Origin: Facklamia miroungae
GTDB lineage: Bacteria; Bacillota; Bacilli; Lactobacillales; Aerococcaceae
Length of the DNA: 47,404 bases
Assembly: GCF_012396555.1 (NCBI RefSeq)
Contig: NZ_JAAXPS010000012.1
Location: forward strand, 1 to 47,404
Direction: 5' to 3'
Shown here: positions 18,508 to 28,180 of the stretch, piece after piece
Layout of the letters: every line of letters begins with the position of its first letter
Numbering within the stretch: the first letter of the stretch is position 1
Made by a program: the position numbers and the translations under genes
The notes under the pieces: model-generated
Databases searched by the model: none
Told to the model about the DNA's origin: nothing
The model's input: only the letters and a program-made list of their open reading frames with translations

Positions 18508-18550
18508 GCAAACTTTTTTGAGGAATCCTCTTGAAAGTTTGCTTTTTTTT
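18508..18550 (+). terminator. terminator after pepV
   Basis: The stem GCAAACTTT / AAAGTTTGC encloses a loop that itself folds (GAGGA/TCCTC), followed by eight T. Confidence 0.9.
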
Positions 18551-18598
18551 GTTTAATCAAGTAATCTTCAATTCATGAAGAAAAAGGGTGAGACAACT

Positions 18599-19399
18599 GT
18601 GGAATATATCCAATCAAAACAAAATCAAAGAATCAAAGACTATCGCAAACTGCACTTAGCAAAAAATCGAAAAAAAACGGGTAAGTATTTAATTGAAGGT
18701 GAACATTTGCTCGAAGAAGCCCTAGCTTATCATGCATCAATTGAAGTAGTATTGGTGACATCAAGCTATTATGAAAGCCATGTGAATGATATTGACCCCA
18801 TTAATCAATCCTCGACGGAAATATTAATCTTAAGTGATGAAGTAATGGATAGTTTAGCATTCACGCAACATACACAAGGAGTAATGGCGCTCGTCAAGAA
18901 AGAAAGCGATAAATTTTCTAACAAAGAACTTATAGGTAGCCACTACCTTTTGTGTGATGGCATTCAAGATCCAGGCAATCTAGGAACAATGATCCGTACT
19001 GCCGATGCAGCAGGCTTTGATGGCGTACTCTTAGCAGAAGGGTGTGTCGATCTGTATAATGATAAAGTGATCAGAGCAAGTCAAGGATCCTTATGGCACC
19101 TACCGATCTATGAAACTTCTAATGACCAGTTATTAAAAGCGATCCAAACAGCAAAATTACCTATTTACTGTACGGCAGTCAACCAGGACGCTGAAGATTA
19201 TCGAAAACATATTGGGAGTAAATGCGTCTTAGTCCTAGGCAATGAAGGTCAAGGAGTGGGGACCTATTGGATGAAAGAGGCTGAAAAATCAGTCTATATA
19301 CCCATGCCAGGCAAGGCTGAATCGCTTAATGTATCTATAGCAGCTGGAATTTTGATGTTTGCATGGAAACAATGGCAAGGGGAACCAAATAATCATTGA
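18599..19399 (+). CDS. TrmH/SpoU-family 2'-O-ribose RNA methyltransferase (YsgA-like)
   Basis: A 266-residue SPOUT methyltransferase that uses SAM to methylate a ribose 2'-OH, probably in 23S rRNA. An N-terminal substrate-binding domain (residues 1-100) precedes the knot domain with its three motifs: DPGNLGTMIRTADAAGF, VLGNEGQGV, and the terminal IPMPGKAESLNVSIAAGIL. I start at GTG 18599, with AAGGGTGAG a few bases upstream; an in-frame ATG 24 bp earlier lacks a ribosome-binding site and lies close to the pepV terminator. Often located next to pheS in Firmicutes, as here with one gene between. Confidence 0.9.
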   Translation: MEYIQSKQNQRIKDYRKLHLAKNRKKTGKYLIEGEHLLEEALAYHASIEVVLVTSSYYESHVNDIDPINQSSTEILILSDEVMDSLAFTQHTQGVMALVKKESDKFSNKELIGSHYLLCDGIQDPGNLGTMIRTADAAGFDGVLLAEGCVDLYNDKVIRASQGSLWHLPIYETSNDQLLKAIQTAKLPIYCTAVNQDAEDYRKHIGSKCVLVLGNEGQGVGTYWMKEAEKSVYIPMPGKAESLNVSIAAGILMFAWKQWQGEPNNH

Positions 19400-19486
19400 T
19401 GCTTTATGAAAGTTTTACATAGAATTTACATAAAGTTCATATTTGAAGGTTATAATAGTTCTAGAATAAAGAAGGGACGTGGATAG

Positions 19487-19996
19487 ATGGCACTAGCTTG
19501 GCAAGAAAATCAAGAATATGTAGCAATTGTAAAGGATTTGATGGAAAATGACAAAGTTCAATCCTTAGAAAAATTTGTTCATCATAAGTTTACTAACCGT
19601 TTAGCACATTCTATTTCAGTTTCATATCGGTCTTACCTTTGGGCTAAACGTTTTAAGCTAGATGCAATCGCCACGGCTAGAGCGGCTCTGCTTCATGATT
19701 TGTTTTTTTATGATGTATGTGTGAAAGATGGTGTTGGGGGTAAAGGACACAATTATGAACACCCGCGTATTGCCTTAAAAAATGCCCTTGAAATAACGGA
19801 TCTATCAGATAAAGAAAAGGATATCATATTAAAGCACATGTGTGGTGCAACTTTTGATATACCACGATATGGCGAATCAGTAATCGTAACTTTAATGGAT
19901 AAGCAAACGGCTGTTTGTGAATTAGCTGAAGGAGTAAAGTACTTGATTAAATCTTCTTTTTATAAAGAAAAGCAAACGATCGAGTTGTGTGAGTAA
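19487..19996 (+). CDS. HD-domain phosphohydrolase family protein
   Basis: A 169-residue cytosolic protein with a full HD-domain metal site: His in LAHSISVSYR near residue 44, the HD pair in ALLHDLFFYD near 67, and a distal Asp in TLMDKQTAV near 140. NYEHP and KHMCG supply extra conserved histidines. Related small HD proteins are annotated as predicted hydrolases of phosphate esters or nucleotides; the substrate is unknown. A TATAAT at 19451-19456 lies about 30 bp before the start and may be its -10, with TTTACA (19425) a poorly spaced -35. It precedes the pheST T-box leader, which has its own promoter. Confidence 0.85.
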   Translation: MALAWQENQEYVAIVKDLMENDKVQSLEKFVHHKFTNRLAHSISVSYRSYLWAKRFKLDAIATARAALLHDLFFYDVCVKDGVGGKGHNYEHPRIALKNALEITDLSDKEKDIILKHMCGATFDIPRYGESVIVTLMDKQTAVCELAEGVKYLIKSSFYKEKQTIELCE

Positions 19997-20026
19997 CAAT
20001 TGTTTCTTTCTATTCGTTGAGGTATA

Positions 20027-20055
20027 TTGACGAAAAACTCTTTACAAGCTATACT
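20027..20055 (+). promoter_or_regulatory. pheST promoter
   Basis: TTGACG (20027-20032), a 17-bp spacer and TATACT (20050-20055). Transcription would start at the head of the T-box leader. Confidence 0.75.
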
Positions 20056-20064
20056 TGTTAATGA

Positions 20065-20306
20065 TATACAAAAAGACTATGATCAGGACCTAGTTGGATA
20101 GAGCATTAACAGGGAAATTTGCCGCAGACTGAGAGCAGATGATGTAAAGGCCAATTATTTTCATCCTAGGAGTCGATCTCTTAATAGTGTAAGACTAGAA
20201 AAGGATACCTTCATTGGGTTAACAATGGTTGGAGTGCTTGAATTTTTTTATTCAAGAATAAGGGTGGTACCACGGTAGCGCGTCCCTTTTGGGACGCGCT
20301 TTTTTT
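20065..20306 (+). promoter_or_regulatory. T-box leader of pheST
   Basis: Contains stem I with GAGAGCAGATGATG, a TTC phenylalanine specifier at 20160-20162, the T-box AAGGGTGGTACCACGG (20260-20275) and a strong terminator GCGCGTCCC / GGGACGCGC followed by seven T (20278-20306). Uncharged tRNA-Phe would promote readthrough into pheS. Confidence 0.94.
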
Positions 20307-20350
20307 GATGTGTTTTGTTGTAGGCAGTTTTAATTGCAAGGAGGATTTTA

Positions 20351-21418
20351 ATGAATGATAAATTACTAGTAGTCAAAGAAGATGTTGATCGTTTAATCGC
20401 TACTGCGATCCAAGAAATTGGAACAGCTGAGTCAAGTAAGGCTCTTCAAGATATTCGGGTGAAATATACTGGAAAAAAAGGTGAACTCACCCAAATCTCT
20501 AAGCAAATGAAAGATTTAGAAAAAGATGAAAAGCCAGTACTGGGGCAATTAATCAATGAGTTTCACCAAACCTTTAATAAAACGATTGAAAGAAAGCAAG
20601 AGGAAGTAACTCAAAAGGAGTTAGCTGCTCAGTTAGCTAGCGAAAGCATGGATATTAGTTTACCTGGAAGACGGCAAAATTTTGGAACGCGTCACTTATT
20701 GACTCAAACCAGGGAAGATTTAGAAGACCTCTTCTTAGGAATGGGGTATCAAGTGATTGAAGGGCCAGAAGTTGAATTAGATTCATATAATTTTGAAAAA
20801 ATGAACTTGCCTAAAAACCATCCTGCTCGAGATATGCAAGACACCTTTTATATTTCGGAAGAAGTCTTATTGAGAACACATACCTCACCTGTTCAGGCTC
20901 GAGCAATGGAAAAGCATGACTTTGAAAAAAATGGACCTCTAAAAATGGTCTCACCAGGTAAAGTTTTCAGAAGAGATAATGATGATGCGACTCACTCCCA
21001 TCAGTTCCATCAATTAGAAGGGTTACTCGTAGCCGAAAAAATCACCATGGCTGATTTGAAGGGAACACTTTTACAATTTGCTAAAGCTTTCTTTGGGGAA
21101 GAGCGAGAGATCAGATTAAGACCTTCATTTTTTTCATTTACAGAACCTTCGGTAGAAGTTGATGTCTCATGTTTTAAATGTGGTGGTCAAGGTTGTGGTA
21201 TATGTAAAGGAACAGGCTGGATAGAAGTTTTAGGAGCAGGATTGGTTCATCCCAACGTTCTAGAAATGTCCGGCATTGATTCAACAAAATATAGTGGCTT
21301 TGCATTTGGAGTAGGAATTGATCGTGTAGCTATGTTGAAACATAATGTTGACGATATACGTCATTTCTATCAAAATGACTTGCGCTTCTTGACACAATTC
21401 AAAGGAGGTCAAAATTAA
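20351..21418 (+). CDS. pheS: phenylalanyl-tRNA synthetase alpha subunit
   Basis: A 355-residue class II catalytic subunit of the alpha2-beta2 enzyme that charges tRNA-Phe. An N-terminal coiled coil (residues 1-90) binds tRNA. The catalytic core holds motif 2 ([19 protein letters not shown] near residue 205), the Cys-rich loop [17 protein letters not shown] common in Firmicutes, and motif 3 ([14 protein letters not shown]). GGAGG precedes the ATG by seven bases. Its TAA overlaps the pheT ATG by one base, coupling synthesis of both subunits. Confidence 0.98.
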   Translation: MNDKLLVVKEDVDRLIATAIQEIGTAESSKALQDIRVKYTGKKGELTQISKQMKDLEKDEKPVLGQLINEFHQTFNKTIERKQEEVTQKELAAQLASESMDISLPGRRQNFGTRHLLTQTREDLEDLFLGMGYQVIEGPEVELDSYNFEKMNLPKNHPARDMQDTFYISEEVLLRTHTSPVQARAMEKHDFEKNGPLKMVSPGKVFRRDNDDATHSHQFHQLEGLLVAEKITMADLKGTLLQFAKAFFGEEREIRLRPSFFSFTEPSVEVDVSCFKCGGQGCGICKGTGWIEVLGAGLVHPNVLEMSGIDSTKYSGFAFGVGIDRVAMLKHNVDDIRHFYQNDLRFLTQFKGGQN

Positions 21419-23844
21419 TGTATGCTTCTTATAAGTGGTTAACAGAGTTTTTAGATTTAAGTGATATATCTGCCGAAGAATTGGCAGAAAAAATGTCTCG
21501 CACAGGAATTGAGATTGAAGGCGTTGATAATCTTTCAGACTCACTTCAGGGCCCGTTAGTCGTAGGTTTGGTTGAAGAACTGGAAGCACATCCTGATTCC
21601 GATCATTTACAAATTGCCCAAGTAGATGTTGGAAGTTATGGCAGAAAACAAATCGTTTGTGGAGCGCCAAATGTTAAACAAGGTGTCAAAGTCATTACTG
21701 CTTTAGAAGGTTGTGTGTTGCCAAATGATTTCAAAATTAAAGAATCTAAACTAAGAGGTCAAATTTCTCAAGGGATGTTATGTTCTTTACAAGAAATTGG
21801 CTTTTCAGAAAAGGTTGTACCTAAAGAATTCGTGGATGGAATCTATCTTCTGGATGATGAAGCTCCAATTGGACAAGATATTGTTGAGTATATGGAACTA
21901 GATGATCCTATTTTAGAATTATCAATTACCCCAAACCGAGCAGATGCTTTATCGATGCGCGGAGTAGCTTATGAAGTGGGTGCGATTATTTCCCAAGTGC
22001 CTCTGTTTAAGGAGTTAAGAATTAATGATCATCAATTAGTACCGATTGAGGTATTGAATCGCTTAGAATTAAACATTGAAGAATACGGTTTAAGTGACCA
22101 CTATCAATTAAGACTATTAAAGAATATAAAAGTTAAACCAAGTCCTGTTAAGATGCAGAGTCGTTTGATGAAGGCTAATATTCGCCCAATAAACAATCTA
22201 GTCGATGTCACCAATTATTATCTTATGCTTTACGGTCAACCAATGCATGCCTTCGATTTTGATCAATTACCAGGTGAAGAGATTGGGGTCCGCTACGCTA
22301 AGAAAAATGAGAAGTTAATGACGCTAGATGAAGTAGAAAGGAGTTTAACTACTGAAGATATCGTAATTACAGCTAATGATCAAGTAATAGCCATTGCAGG
22401 TGTCATGGGAGGGTTAGATAGTCACGTGACAGACAAGACCCAAAATGTCCTATTAGAAACAGCAGTTTTTAACCCACAAGCTGTTCGATCAACTTCCCGT
22501 CGTTTAGGTGTGAGATCTGAATCATCTGCGCGCTTTGAAAAGGGGATTAATCTTGCAACGCTTTCAGAAGCAGGCGACCAAGCGACTATTTTAATGGCTC
22601 AGTTGGCAGATGCACAGATTGAAAAAGGTGTATTGGAAGTAAATACATGCATGGTTCAATCAGAAGTCATCAAGTTGCCAATACAAATGATTGAAGATAA
22701 ATTAGGAATTCAGTTAAATCAAGAGCAGATTCAATCGATTTTTGATCGACTTGGTTTTGAAATAGCGTTCATTAAAGATCAATTGAGTGTCACTATACCT
22801 CCCCGTCGTTGGGATATTAAGATTCCAGCTGATATTTTAGAAGAAGTGGCGAGAATATACGGCTATGATAAAATTCCTGTAACGCTACCTACCGTGCCAA
22901 GTCTTCCAGCTCAATTGAATAATCGACAAAAATTAAGAAGAGCAACAAGAGCTTTGGCTGAAGGATTAGGGCTGAATGAAACCGTATCATACGTTTTAAT
23001 CTCACCTGAATTTGCTGATTTAAACGCTATCTCAGACCGTTATGTGTCACTACTGTTACCTATGTCTGAAGACAGATCTCTATTGAGACAGTCAATGTTA
23101 CCATCCTTTTTAGAAATTGCACGCTATAACAAGGCTCGACATAATAAGCCATTAGCCTTCTATGAAATAGGTAAGGTTTTCTTAAAGACAGAGGCTAATC
23201 AGCAACCAGAAGAAAAAGAAAGGCTCAGTTTCTTTTTGTCTGGAGAAAAAAGTCCTTCTGATTGGGAAAAAGCAAGTCAAAACTATGATTTTTATGATCT
23301 CAAAGGAATTATCGAGCAGGTATTTGATCAGCTGCGTTTAAGTGACAACCTGACCTTTGAACGTCTTGAAGATTTAGATTTTATGCATCCTGGGCAAACT
23401 GCTAACATACTGCTTGAAGGTCAAATTATTGGCTTTATGGGAAAACTACACCCTCAACTAGCTGAGCAATTTGATTTAGCTAAAGAAAGTTTATTTGCTG
23501 AAATTAATTTTGATGCTTTAGTTGCATTTAAGAGAAACTTGCTAACACAAAGCCCGTTAGCTAAATACCCAGCTACTTCTCGTGATATCGCACTTTTAGT
23601 CGATCGCTCGATGGACCACCAAACTTTAGTTGATTTGATTTATGATCATGCAGGACATAACTTGATAAATGTTCACTTGTTTGACCGTTATACTGGAGAT
23701 AATATTGAGGCTGATAAACAATCTTTAGCTTATCATCTCACCTTCCAGAATCCGACTAAAACATTAGAAGATAAAGAAATAAAAGAAGCGATGGATCAAG
23801 TGATCAAGGCTCTTGAAAGTATAGATAATGTAGAAATTCGATAA
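21418..23844 (+). CDS. pheT: phenylalanyl-tRNA synthetase beta subunit
   Basis: An 808-residue partner of PheS, carrying the editing site that hydrolyses Tyr-tRNA-Phe. Domains in order: N-terminal tRNA-binding OB fold (about 40-150, VGLVEELEAHPDSDHLQIAQ), B3/B4 editing domain (about 210-390), B5 (about 410-475), the inactive synthetase-like core, and the C-terminal ferredoxin-like anticodon-binding domain (about 715-808, AKYPATSRDIALLVD). Full family length, with ATG overlapping the pheS stop. Confidence 0.98.
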   Translation: MYASYKWLTEFLDLSDISAEELAEKMSRTGIEIEGVDNLSDSLQGPLVVGLVEELEAHPDSDHLQIAQVDVGSYGRKQIVCGAPNVKQGVKVITALEGCVLPNDFKIKESKLRGQISQGMLCSLQEIGFSEKVVPKEFVDGIYLLDDEAPIGQDIVEYMELDDPILELSITPNRADALSMRGVAYEVGAIISQVPLFKELRINDHQLVPIEVLNRLELNIEEYGLSDHYQLRLLKNIKVKPSPVKMQSRLMKANIRPINNLVDVTNYYLMLYGQPMHAFDFDQLPGEEIGVRYAKKNEKLMTLDEVERSLTTEDIVITANDQVIAIAGVMGGLDSHVTDKTQNVLLETAVFNPQAVRSTSRRLGVRSESSARFEKGINLATLSEAGDQATILMAQLADAQIEKGVLEVNTCMVQSEVIKLPIQMIEDKLGIQLNQEQIQSIFDRLGFEIAFIKDQLSVTIPPRRWDIKIPADILEEVARIYGYDKIPVTLPTVPSLPAQLNNRQKLRRATRALAEGLGLNETVSYVLISPEFADLNAISDRYVSLLLPMSEDRSLLRQSMLPSFLEIARYNKARHNKPLAFYEIGKVFLKTEANQQPEEKERLSFFLSGEKSPSDWEKASQNYDFYDLKGIIEQVFDQLRLSDNLTFERLEDLDFMHPGQTANILLEGQIIGFMGKLHPQLAEQFDLAKESLFAEINFDALVAFKRNLLTQSPLAKYPATSRDIALLVDRSMDHQTLVDLIYDHAGHNLINVHLFDRYTGDNIEADKQSLAYHLTFQNPTKTLEDKEIKEAMDQVIKALESIDNVEIR

Positions 23845-23848
23845 ATTA

Positions 23849-23884
23849 AAAATTCACTACTCCATTAATGGAGTAGTGAATTTT
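23849..23884. terminator. bidirectional terminator between pheT and the RDD gene
   Basis: A near-perfect palindrome AAAATTCACTACTCCATT / AATGGAGTAGTGAATTTT lies between convergent genes, with T-rich flanks on each strand. Confidence 0.9.
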
Positions 23885-23902
23885 GTTTTGCTTATTATTA
23901 AA

Positions 23903-24682
23903 TTAAGCGAGTTTCCATTTTGCAAAAGCGGTTAGATAGCGCTCATTAATAACGGTTGTATCAGTCAGCATGTCTAAAGGGTGTTGATGCTTTTTGGTGA
24001 AAATGAGAATCAAGGCAATGAACGGAACAAAATAGAAGATCACGCGACCAAAAACTTCTCGAATCATCAAAGTTGAAAAGTTTAGTTTATGAACCTGCGA
24101 ATTAATCGGAACCACCCGTAAGTCAAACAAGATTTTACCAGGTGTTTGTCCCTTGAGGGTCAAAGTCATTAAGAAAAAGTAGAGACAGTAAATAATTAGA
24201 TTGAAGAACAAGGGCAAGTTACCCCATAAAATGTCTTTATTCATTTCGCCAATGATATTAGTGAGAATGGTTGAAATTAAGGAAATCAATACAAAATCAA
24301 CGATATATGCAGCTAAGCGCACCCAGAAGCCCGCATAGACCTCATTAGGTAAATGATCATAGCCATTTTCTCTAATCTGTTGGTCTACAATTTCTAATTG
24401 AATAGGATCAATATTAGATTCTTGATTTTCTTTAAGTGCCGCATCTCTTTGCTCTTGGTTAGTAAAGGGGTTGAGACCAGCGTTTTTACGATTTTTAGGC
24501 TCAAGTTGAGAAGGCTGAGTAGGCTCAGGTTTTTCTTCTTTTAAAGGGCGCAATGAATTTTGTTCTAAATCTGAGTGAATTTCTGAAGTCTTTTCTTCTT
24601 CGAGCAAGCTTGGATTAATCTTTTCATTAGTATCATCTAGAAGTGTTTTGAGTTCTTCTTTATCAAGTTGAACAGGGGTCAT
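23903..24682 (-). CDS. RDD-family membrane protein with charged N-terminal region
   Basis: A 259-residue protein. Residues 1-110 are hydrophilic and Glu/Asn/Gln-rich without structure that I recognise. From about 118 (VYAGFWVRLAAYIVDFVL) an RDD domain with three membrane segments follows, including the Arg in the first helix, the GQTPGKILFDLRVV motif and an IREVFGR segment. RDD proteins are poorly understood; some act as cation antiporters or chaperone neighbours. I start at ATG 24682, with GGAAGGTGG upstream, two bases past the sppA stop; a GTG 12 bp earlier is less likely. Probably cotranscribed with sppA, its common neighbour in lactic acid bacteria. Confidence 0.85.
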   Translation of the reverse strand: MTPVQLDKEELKTLLDDTNEKINPSLLEEEKTSEIHSDLEQNSLRPLKEEKPEPTQPSQLEPKNRKNAGLNPFTNQEQRDAALKENQESNIDPIQLEIVDQQIRENGYDHLPNEVYAGFWVRLAAYIVDFVLISLISTILTNIIGEMNKDILWGNLPLFFNLIIYCLYFFLMTLTLKGQTPGKILFDLRVVPINSQVHKLNFSTLMIREVFGRVIFYFVPFIALILIFTKKHQHPLDMLTDTTVINERYLTAFAKWKLA

Positions 24683-24683
24683 A

Positions 24684-25691
24684 TTACATACCACCTTCCC
24701 AGCGATATTCGATTTGAGGAAGCACTTCTTCTTTTACGCGATTTAATATTTGATCAAACTGTTCAGCATAATTATCCTCTGATTTCATGAAGGCAGGGAA
24801 AAGAGAATTAAAACGGTCTTGCGGAGCTGTTTTTTCGAAAACTTCAGCTGACTCTAGGTTGTTTTCTTGACGAATAAGATCGATGACTTGTCGATAATAT
24901 AGAATATCATCAATTAAACCATTATCTTTAGCTTGCTTAGCCGTATAAATTCGACCATCAGCTAACTCGCGGACACGTTCTTCAGACATATCACGTCCGT
25001 CTACAACCACTTGGACAAAACGATCAAAGGCTTCATCAATATAAGCTTGGAAGACTTCTTCTTCTTCTTTAGTCATTTCACGAGTAGTTGAACCTATATC
25101 TTTCATTTTGCCAGATTTGAAGACATAAGGGTCTACACCCACTTTGTCATAGAGTTCTTTCATATTATAGCCAGACATAATCACGCCAATAGATCCCGTA
25201 ATGGTTTCTGGTGTAGCATAAACTTTATCAGCTAACATGGCATAATAAAAACCGCCAGAAGCAGCAACTTGACCCATTGAAGCATAAACAGGAATTTCTC
25301 TTTCTGCGATTACTTCTTTGAATAAGTCATATGCTTCACGTGTTTCATAAACCGCTCCACCTGGTGTATTGAGATCAAATAGCACAGCTTTAATGGTATT
25401 ATCGCTACGGATTTGTTCAATAGTATCTAAAATAAGATCTTGATCATATGTAGGTGACCCTGCTCCAATGACACCTTCAATCGGAATAACCAATATACGT
25501 TGGTCAGAAGAGCCTTCTTCACGCACTTTCTCAGTAAAGTCTTTTGAGATTCCAAACATTGAGTCAATGGTTTCATTAGCCCATTCTTCGCTTAACCTTT
25601 TATCTGTTGGCTGCTGAAAAGCATTTGATAAACTAGAGGCTATGATTAAAATTAGAGCAAAAGCAACAACTATCCATTTTTTCTTTGACAT
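24684..25691 (-). CDS. sppA: signal peptide peptidase SppA
   Basis: A 335-residue membrane-anchored serine protease of family S49 that degrades remnant signal peptides. One N-terminal membrane segment (about residues 5-22) is followed by an external protease domain. The nucleophile Ser is in VAASGGFYYAML, and the general-base Lys in YVFKSGKMKDIGS. The motif TPGGAVYETREAYD shapes the oxyanion site. I start at ATG 25691, ten bases after AAAGGATGG; an ATG 12 bp upstream overlaps that ribosome-binding site. The single S49 domain matches the Gram-positive SppA of about 335 residues. Confidence 0.94.
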   Translation of the reverse strand: MSKKKWIVVAFALILIIASSLSNAFQQPTDKRLSEEWANETIDSMFGISKDFTEKVREEGSSDQRILVIPIEGVIGAGSPTYDQDLILDTIEQIRSDNTIKAVLFDLNTPGGAVYETREAYDLFKEVIAEREIPVYASMGQVAASGGFYYAMLADKVYATPETITGSIGVIMSGYNMKELYDKVGVDPYVFKSGKMKDIGSTTREMTKEEEEVFQAYIDEAFDRFVQVVVDGRDMSEERVRELADGRIYTAKQAKDNGLIDDILYYRQVIDLIRQENNLESAEVFEKTAPQDRFNSLFPAFMKSEDNYAEQFDQILNRVKEEVLPQIEYRWEGGM

Positions 25692-25760
25692 ATTTGACAC
25701 CATCCTTTGTATTTTATTTTAACATTTTTGGCCGAAAATATGAATGATAAGCTATCTATT

Positions 25761-25789
25761 CAAACAAAAAACACCTGATGAACAGGTGT
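25761..25789 (-). terminator. terminator after the dus gene
   Basis: The stem ACACCTG / CAGGTGT with a 5-nt loop is followed on the minus strand by TTTTTTGTTTG. It lies 10 bp beyond the dus stop and upstream of sppA. Confidence 0.85.
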
Positions 25790-25798
25790 ACTCTCTTT

Positions 25799-26758
25799 TT
25801 AGTCGAAGTGATCATTTTCAAATGTATCTAAAATTTGACGTGCTTGGCCGGAATCTTCTGCTTCCATTAACTGGATTCTTAATTCATGAGCCCCTTTAAA
25901 TTCTCGCAGATAGATCTTAAAAGATCTTCTTAAAGCTGGAAAGGGATGGAGCTGGTAATGGTCAAACAGGTCTAAATGGTAACGAAAGAGATCTATTAAT
26001 TCTGTGGCGGAATGAGTACGCGGCTGTTTTTCAAAAGCAAAAGGATTATGAAAGACACCCCGACCGATCATTATTCCATCAATTCCATAGGTTTCGAACA
26101 ATTCAATTCCTTTTTGACGATCTGGAATATCTCCGTTGATTGTTAAGAGAGTTTGTGGGGCGTATTGATCACGCAAGTTTTTAATATCACCGATCAAATC
26201 CCAATGAGCAGGGACTTTAGACATTTCAGTTTTGGTTCTTAAATGAATCGATAAGTTTGCTATATCTTGTTCAAATAAATGCTTTAGCCATTCCTTATAT
26301 TCTTCCACTTGATGATGACCTAAACGTGTTTTGACTGAAACAGGAATATCTGCTTTTTTACTAGCCTGTATCAATTCGGCGGCCACTTTGGGTCTTAAAA
26401 TCAAGCCAGAACCTCGGCCGTGTTTAAATACGTTGGGAGCAGGACATCCCATATTAATATCAATACCTGCAAATCCTTCTTCTTTCATGCCAGATGCCAT
26501 TTGCTCAAAAAATTCAGGCCGGTCGCCCCAAATATGCGCTACAATCGGTTGTTCATCATCTGTTTTAATTAATCGGCCGCGTACTGATTCTTTTCCTAAA
26601 GGGTGACAATAAGATTCAGAATTTGTGAATTCAGTAAAAAAGACATCGGGTCTTCCTGCTCTCGCAATCACATGCCGAAAAGCTACATCAGTAACATCTT
26701 CCATTGGTGCTAAAACAAAGAAGGGTTTTGGTAAAGATTGCCAAAAATTTTCTGTCAA
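25799..26758 (-). CDS. dus: tRNA-dihydrouridine synthase
   Basis: A 319-residue FMN-dependent TIM-barrel enzyme that reduces uridines in the tRNA D-loop using NADPH. Seen: [14 protein letters not shown] at the N-terminus for FMN phosphate contacts, the active-site Cys in [19 protein letters not shown] near residue 93, [10 protein letters not shown] near 140, and [15 protein letters not shown] near 235. I start at TTG 26758, with AAAGGAG about ten bases upstream. Extending the frame by 40 residues would add sequence with no ribosome-binding site and no similarity to the family. Confidence 0.94.
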   Translation of the reverse strand: MTENFWQSLPKPFFVLAPMEDVTDVAFRHVIARAGRPDVFFTEFTNSESYCHPLGKESVRGRLIKTDDEQPIVAHIWGDRPEFFEQMASGMKEEGFAGIDINMGCPAPNVFKHGRGSGLILRPKVAAELIQASKKADIPVSVKTRLGHHQVEEYKEWLKHLFEQDIANLSIHLRTKTEMSKVPAHWDLIGDIKNLRDQYAPQTLLTINGDIPDRQKGIELFETYGIDGIMIGRGVFHNPFAFEKQPRTHSATELIDLFRYHLDLFDHYQLHPFPALRRSFKIYLREFKGAHELRIQLMEAEDSGQARQILDTFENDHFD

Positions 26759-26895
26759 GATGCTAAGACTCCTTTCATAAAATATAATCCTTAAAAGATT
26801 ACCATAAATAAATGAGGATGCAAGTAAAGAAAACCTTTTATAAATTAATTTTAAGTGAGATTTGAAAAATAGGAGCACTTTAAAGTAAGAGTTAA

Positions 26896-26925
26896 TTGAC
26901 TGTTAAATAAGAACATTTTTAGAGT
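26896..26925 (+). promoter_or_regulatory. possible promoter of the butanediol dehydrogenase gene
   Basis: TTGACT (26896-26901), an 18-bp spacer and TAGAGT (26920-26925). The -10 is only fair. Confidence 0.35.
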
Positions 26926-27022
26926 AAACTCATCAATTTAAGGATTATCGGTCGTATCTTTTGCAAAACTATTCTATGACTTTTACAATTAGACTTATAA
27001 ATAACACAAGGAGGAAAACTAT

Positions 27023-28069
27023 ATGGTACAAATGAAAGCTGCTCGTTGGTATGGCCAAAAGGATATCCGTGTAGAAGAAGTTGAAGTTCCTAAAGTTGGG
27101 GCAAAACAAGTAAAGATAGCTATTAAATATACCGGAATATGTGGATCTGATTTACATGAATATTTAGCTGGACCTATATTTATTCCCGCAAATACCCCGC
27201 ATCCTCTTTCAGGGGTAAAAGCACCTTTAACTTTGGGACATGAATTTAGTGGTGAAGTAGTTGAAGTCGGTGAAGAAGTAAAAAACGTAAATGTTGGCGA
27301 TCGTGTCACAGTAGAACCAATCATTGCTGAAAACGGTCTGATTGGTGATTATAATTTAGATCCCTACTTAAATTTCGTTGGTTTAGCGGCTGATGGTGGT
27401 TTTGCTGAATTTTGTGTTTGTGATGCAGAACTCGCTCATATTATTCCTGACAGCTTAAGTTATGAACAAGCGGCTCTAACTGAACCATCTGCTGTTGCTT
27501 TATATGCTGTTAGACAATCAGCCTTTAAAGCTGGAGATACAGCGGCAGTCTTTGGTTGCGGTCCAATTGGACTTCTAGTTATAGAAGCGTTAAAGGCCGC
27601 AGGAGCAACTAAAATTTATGCGATAGAGTTATCTCCGGAGCGTCAGGCTAAAGCAGAGGAATTAGGCGCAATTGTGGTGCGTCCTAAAGAAAATGAAGAA
27701 ATGGTAGAAGCGATTTATTCATTAACAAACGGTGGAGTAGATGTTTCTTATGAAGTTACTGGGGTTCCAATTGTTTTAAAACAAGCGCTGGAGTCTGTCC
27801 ATAAAGGTGGAGAATGTATGGTCGTTTCGATCTTTGAGAAAGAGGCTTCAATTCAACCTAATGTATTAGTAACGGGTGAGAAAACTATGAAAGGTACTAT
27901 TGCTTACCGTCATATTTTCCCAAATGTTTTAGAATTAATGGAAAAAGGCTATTTTTCTGCTGATAAAATTGTTACTAAGAAGATAATATTAGATGACATT
28001 GTAGCTAATGGTTTCGAAGAACTAAGTAAAGACAAATCACAGGTTAAAATTTTGGTTTCACCTAAATAA
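27023..28069 (+). CDS. bdhA: (R,R)-butanediol dehydrogenase-like zinc alcohol dehydrogenase
   Basis: A 348-residue medium-chain dehydrogenase. CGSDLHEY near residue 38 and GHEFSGEVVEVG near 72 bear the catalytic zinc ligands Cys and His-Glu. AAVFGCGPIGLLVIEALKAA near 175 is the NAD(H)-binding fold. Similarity is closest to Bacillus BdhA, including YAIELSPERQAKAEELGA and the shared lack of the structural-zinc cysteine cluster. Such enzymes interconvert acetoin and 2,3-butanediol, disposing of reducing power at the end of fermentation. The ribosome-binding site AGGAGG lies nine bases before the ATG. Monocistronic, with a terminator after it. Confidence 0.92.
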   Translation: MVQMKAARWYGQKDIRVEEVEVPKVGAKQVKIAIKYTGICGSDLHEYLAGPIFIPANTPHPLSGVKAPLTLGHEFSGEVVEVGEEVKNVNVGDRVTVEPIIAENGLIGDYNLDPYLNFVGLAADGGFAEFCVCDAELAHIIPDSLSYEQAALTEPSAVALYAVRQSAFKAGDTAAVFGCGPIGLLVIEALKAAGATKIYAIELSPERQAKAEELGAIVVRPKENEEMVEAIYSLTNGGVDVSYEVTGVPIVLKQALESVHKGGECMVVSIFEKEASIQPNVLVTGEKTMKGTIAYRHIFPNVLELMEKGYFSADKIVTKKIILDDIVANGFEELSKDKSQVKILVSPK

Positions 28070-28087
28070 GCTACATAAAAATATTAG

Positions 28088-28110
28088 CAGCTCTTAATTG
28101 AGCTGTTTTT
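28088..28110 (+). terminator. terminator after bdhA
   Basis: The stem CAGCTC / GAGCTG with a 6-nt loop is followed by TTTTT. The outer CATAAAAA / TTTTTATG can extend it. Confidence 0.85.
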
Positions 28111-28180
28111 ATGTGGAAAAAAGATCGTATTCAACTAATTATACGTTCACTCGTTAAATTATTAAAAGTGAGGAAAAAGC

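Noticed and set aside
27023-28069. Loss of the structural zinc site in the butanediol dehydrogenase as an anomaly
   Set aside because: Bacillus BdhA lacks the same cysteine cluster, so this is normal for the subgroup.
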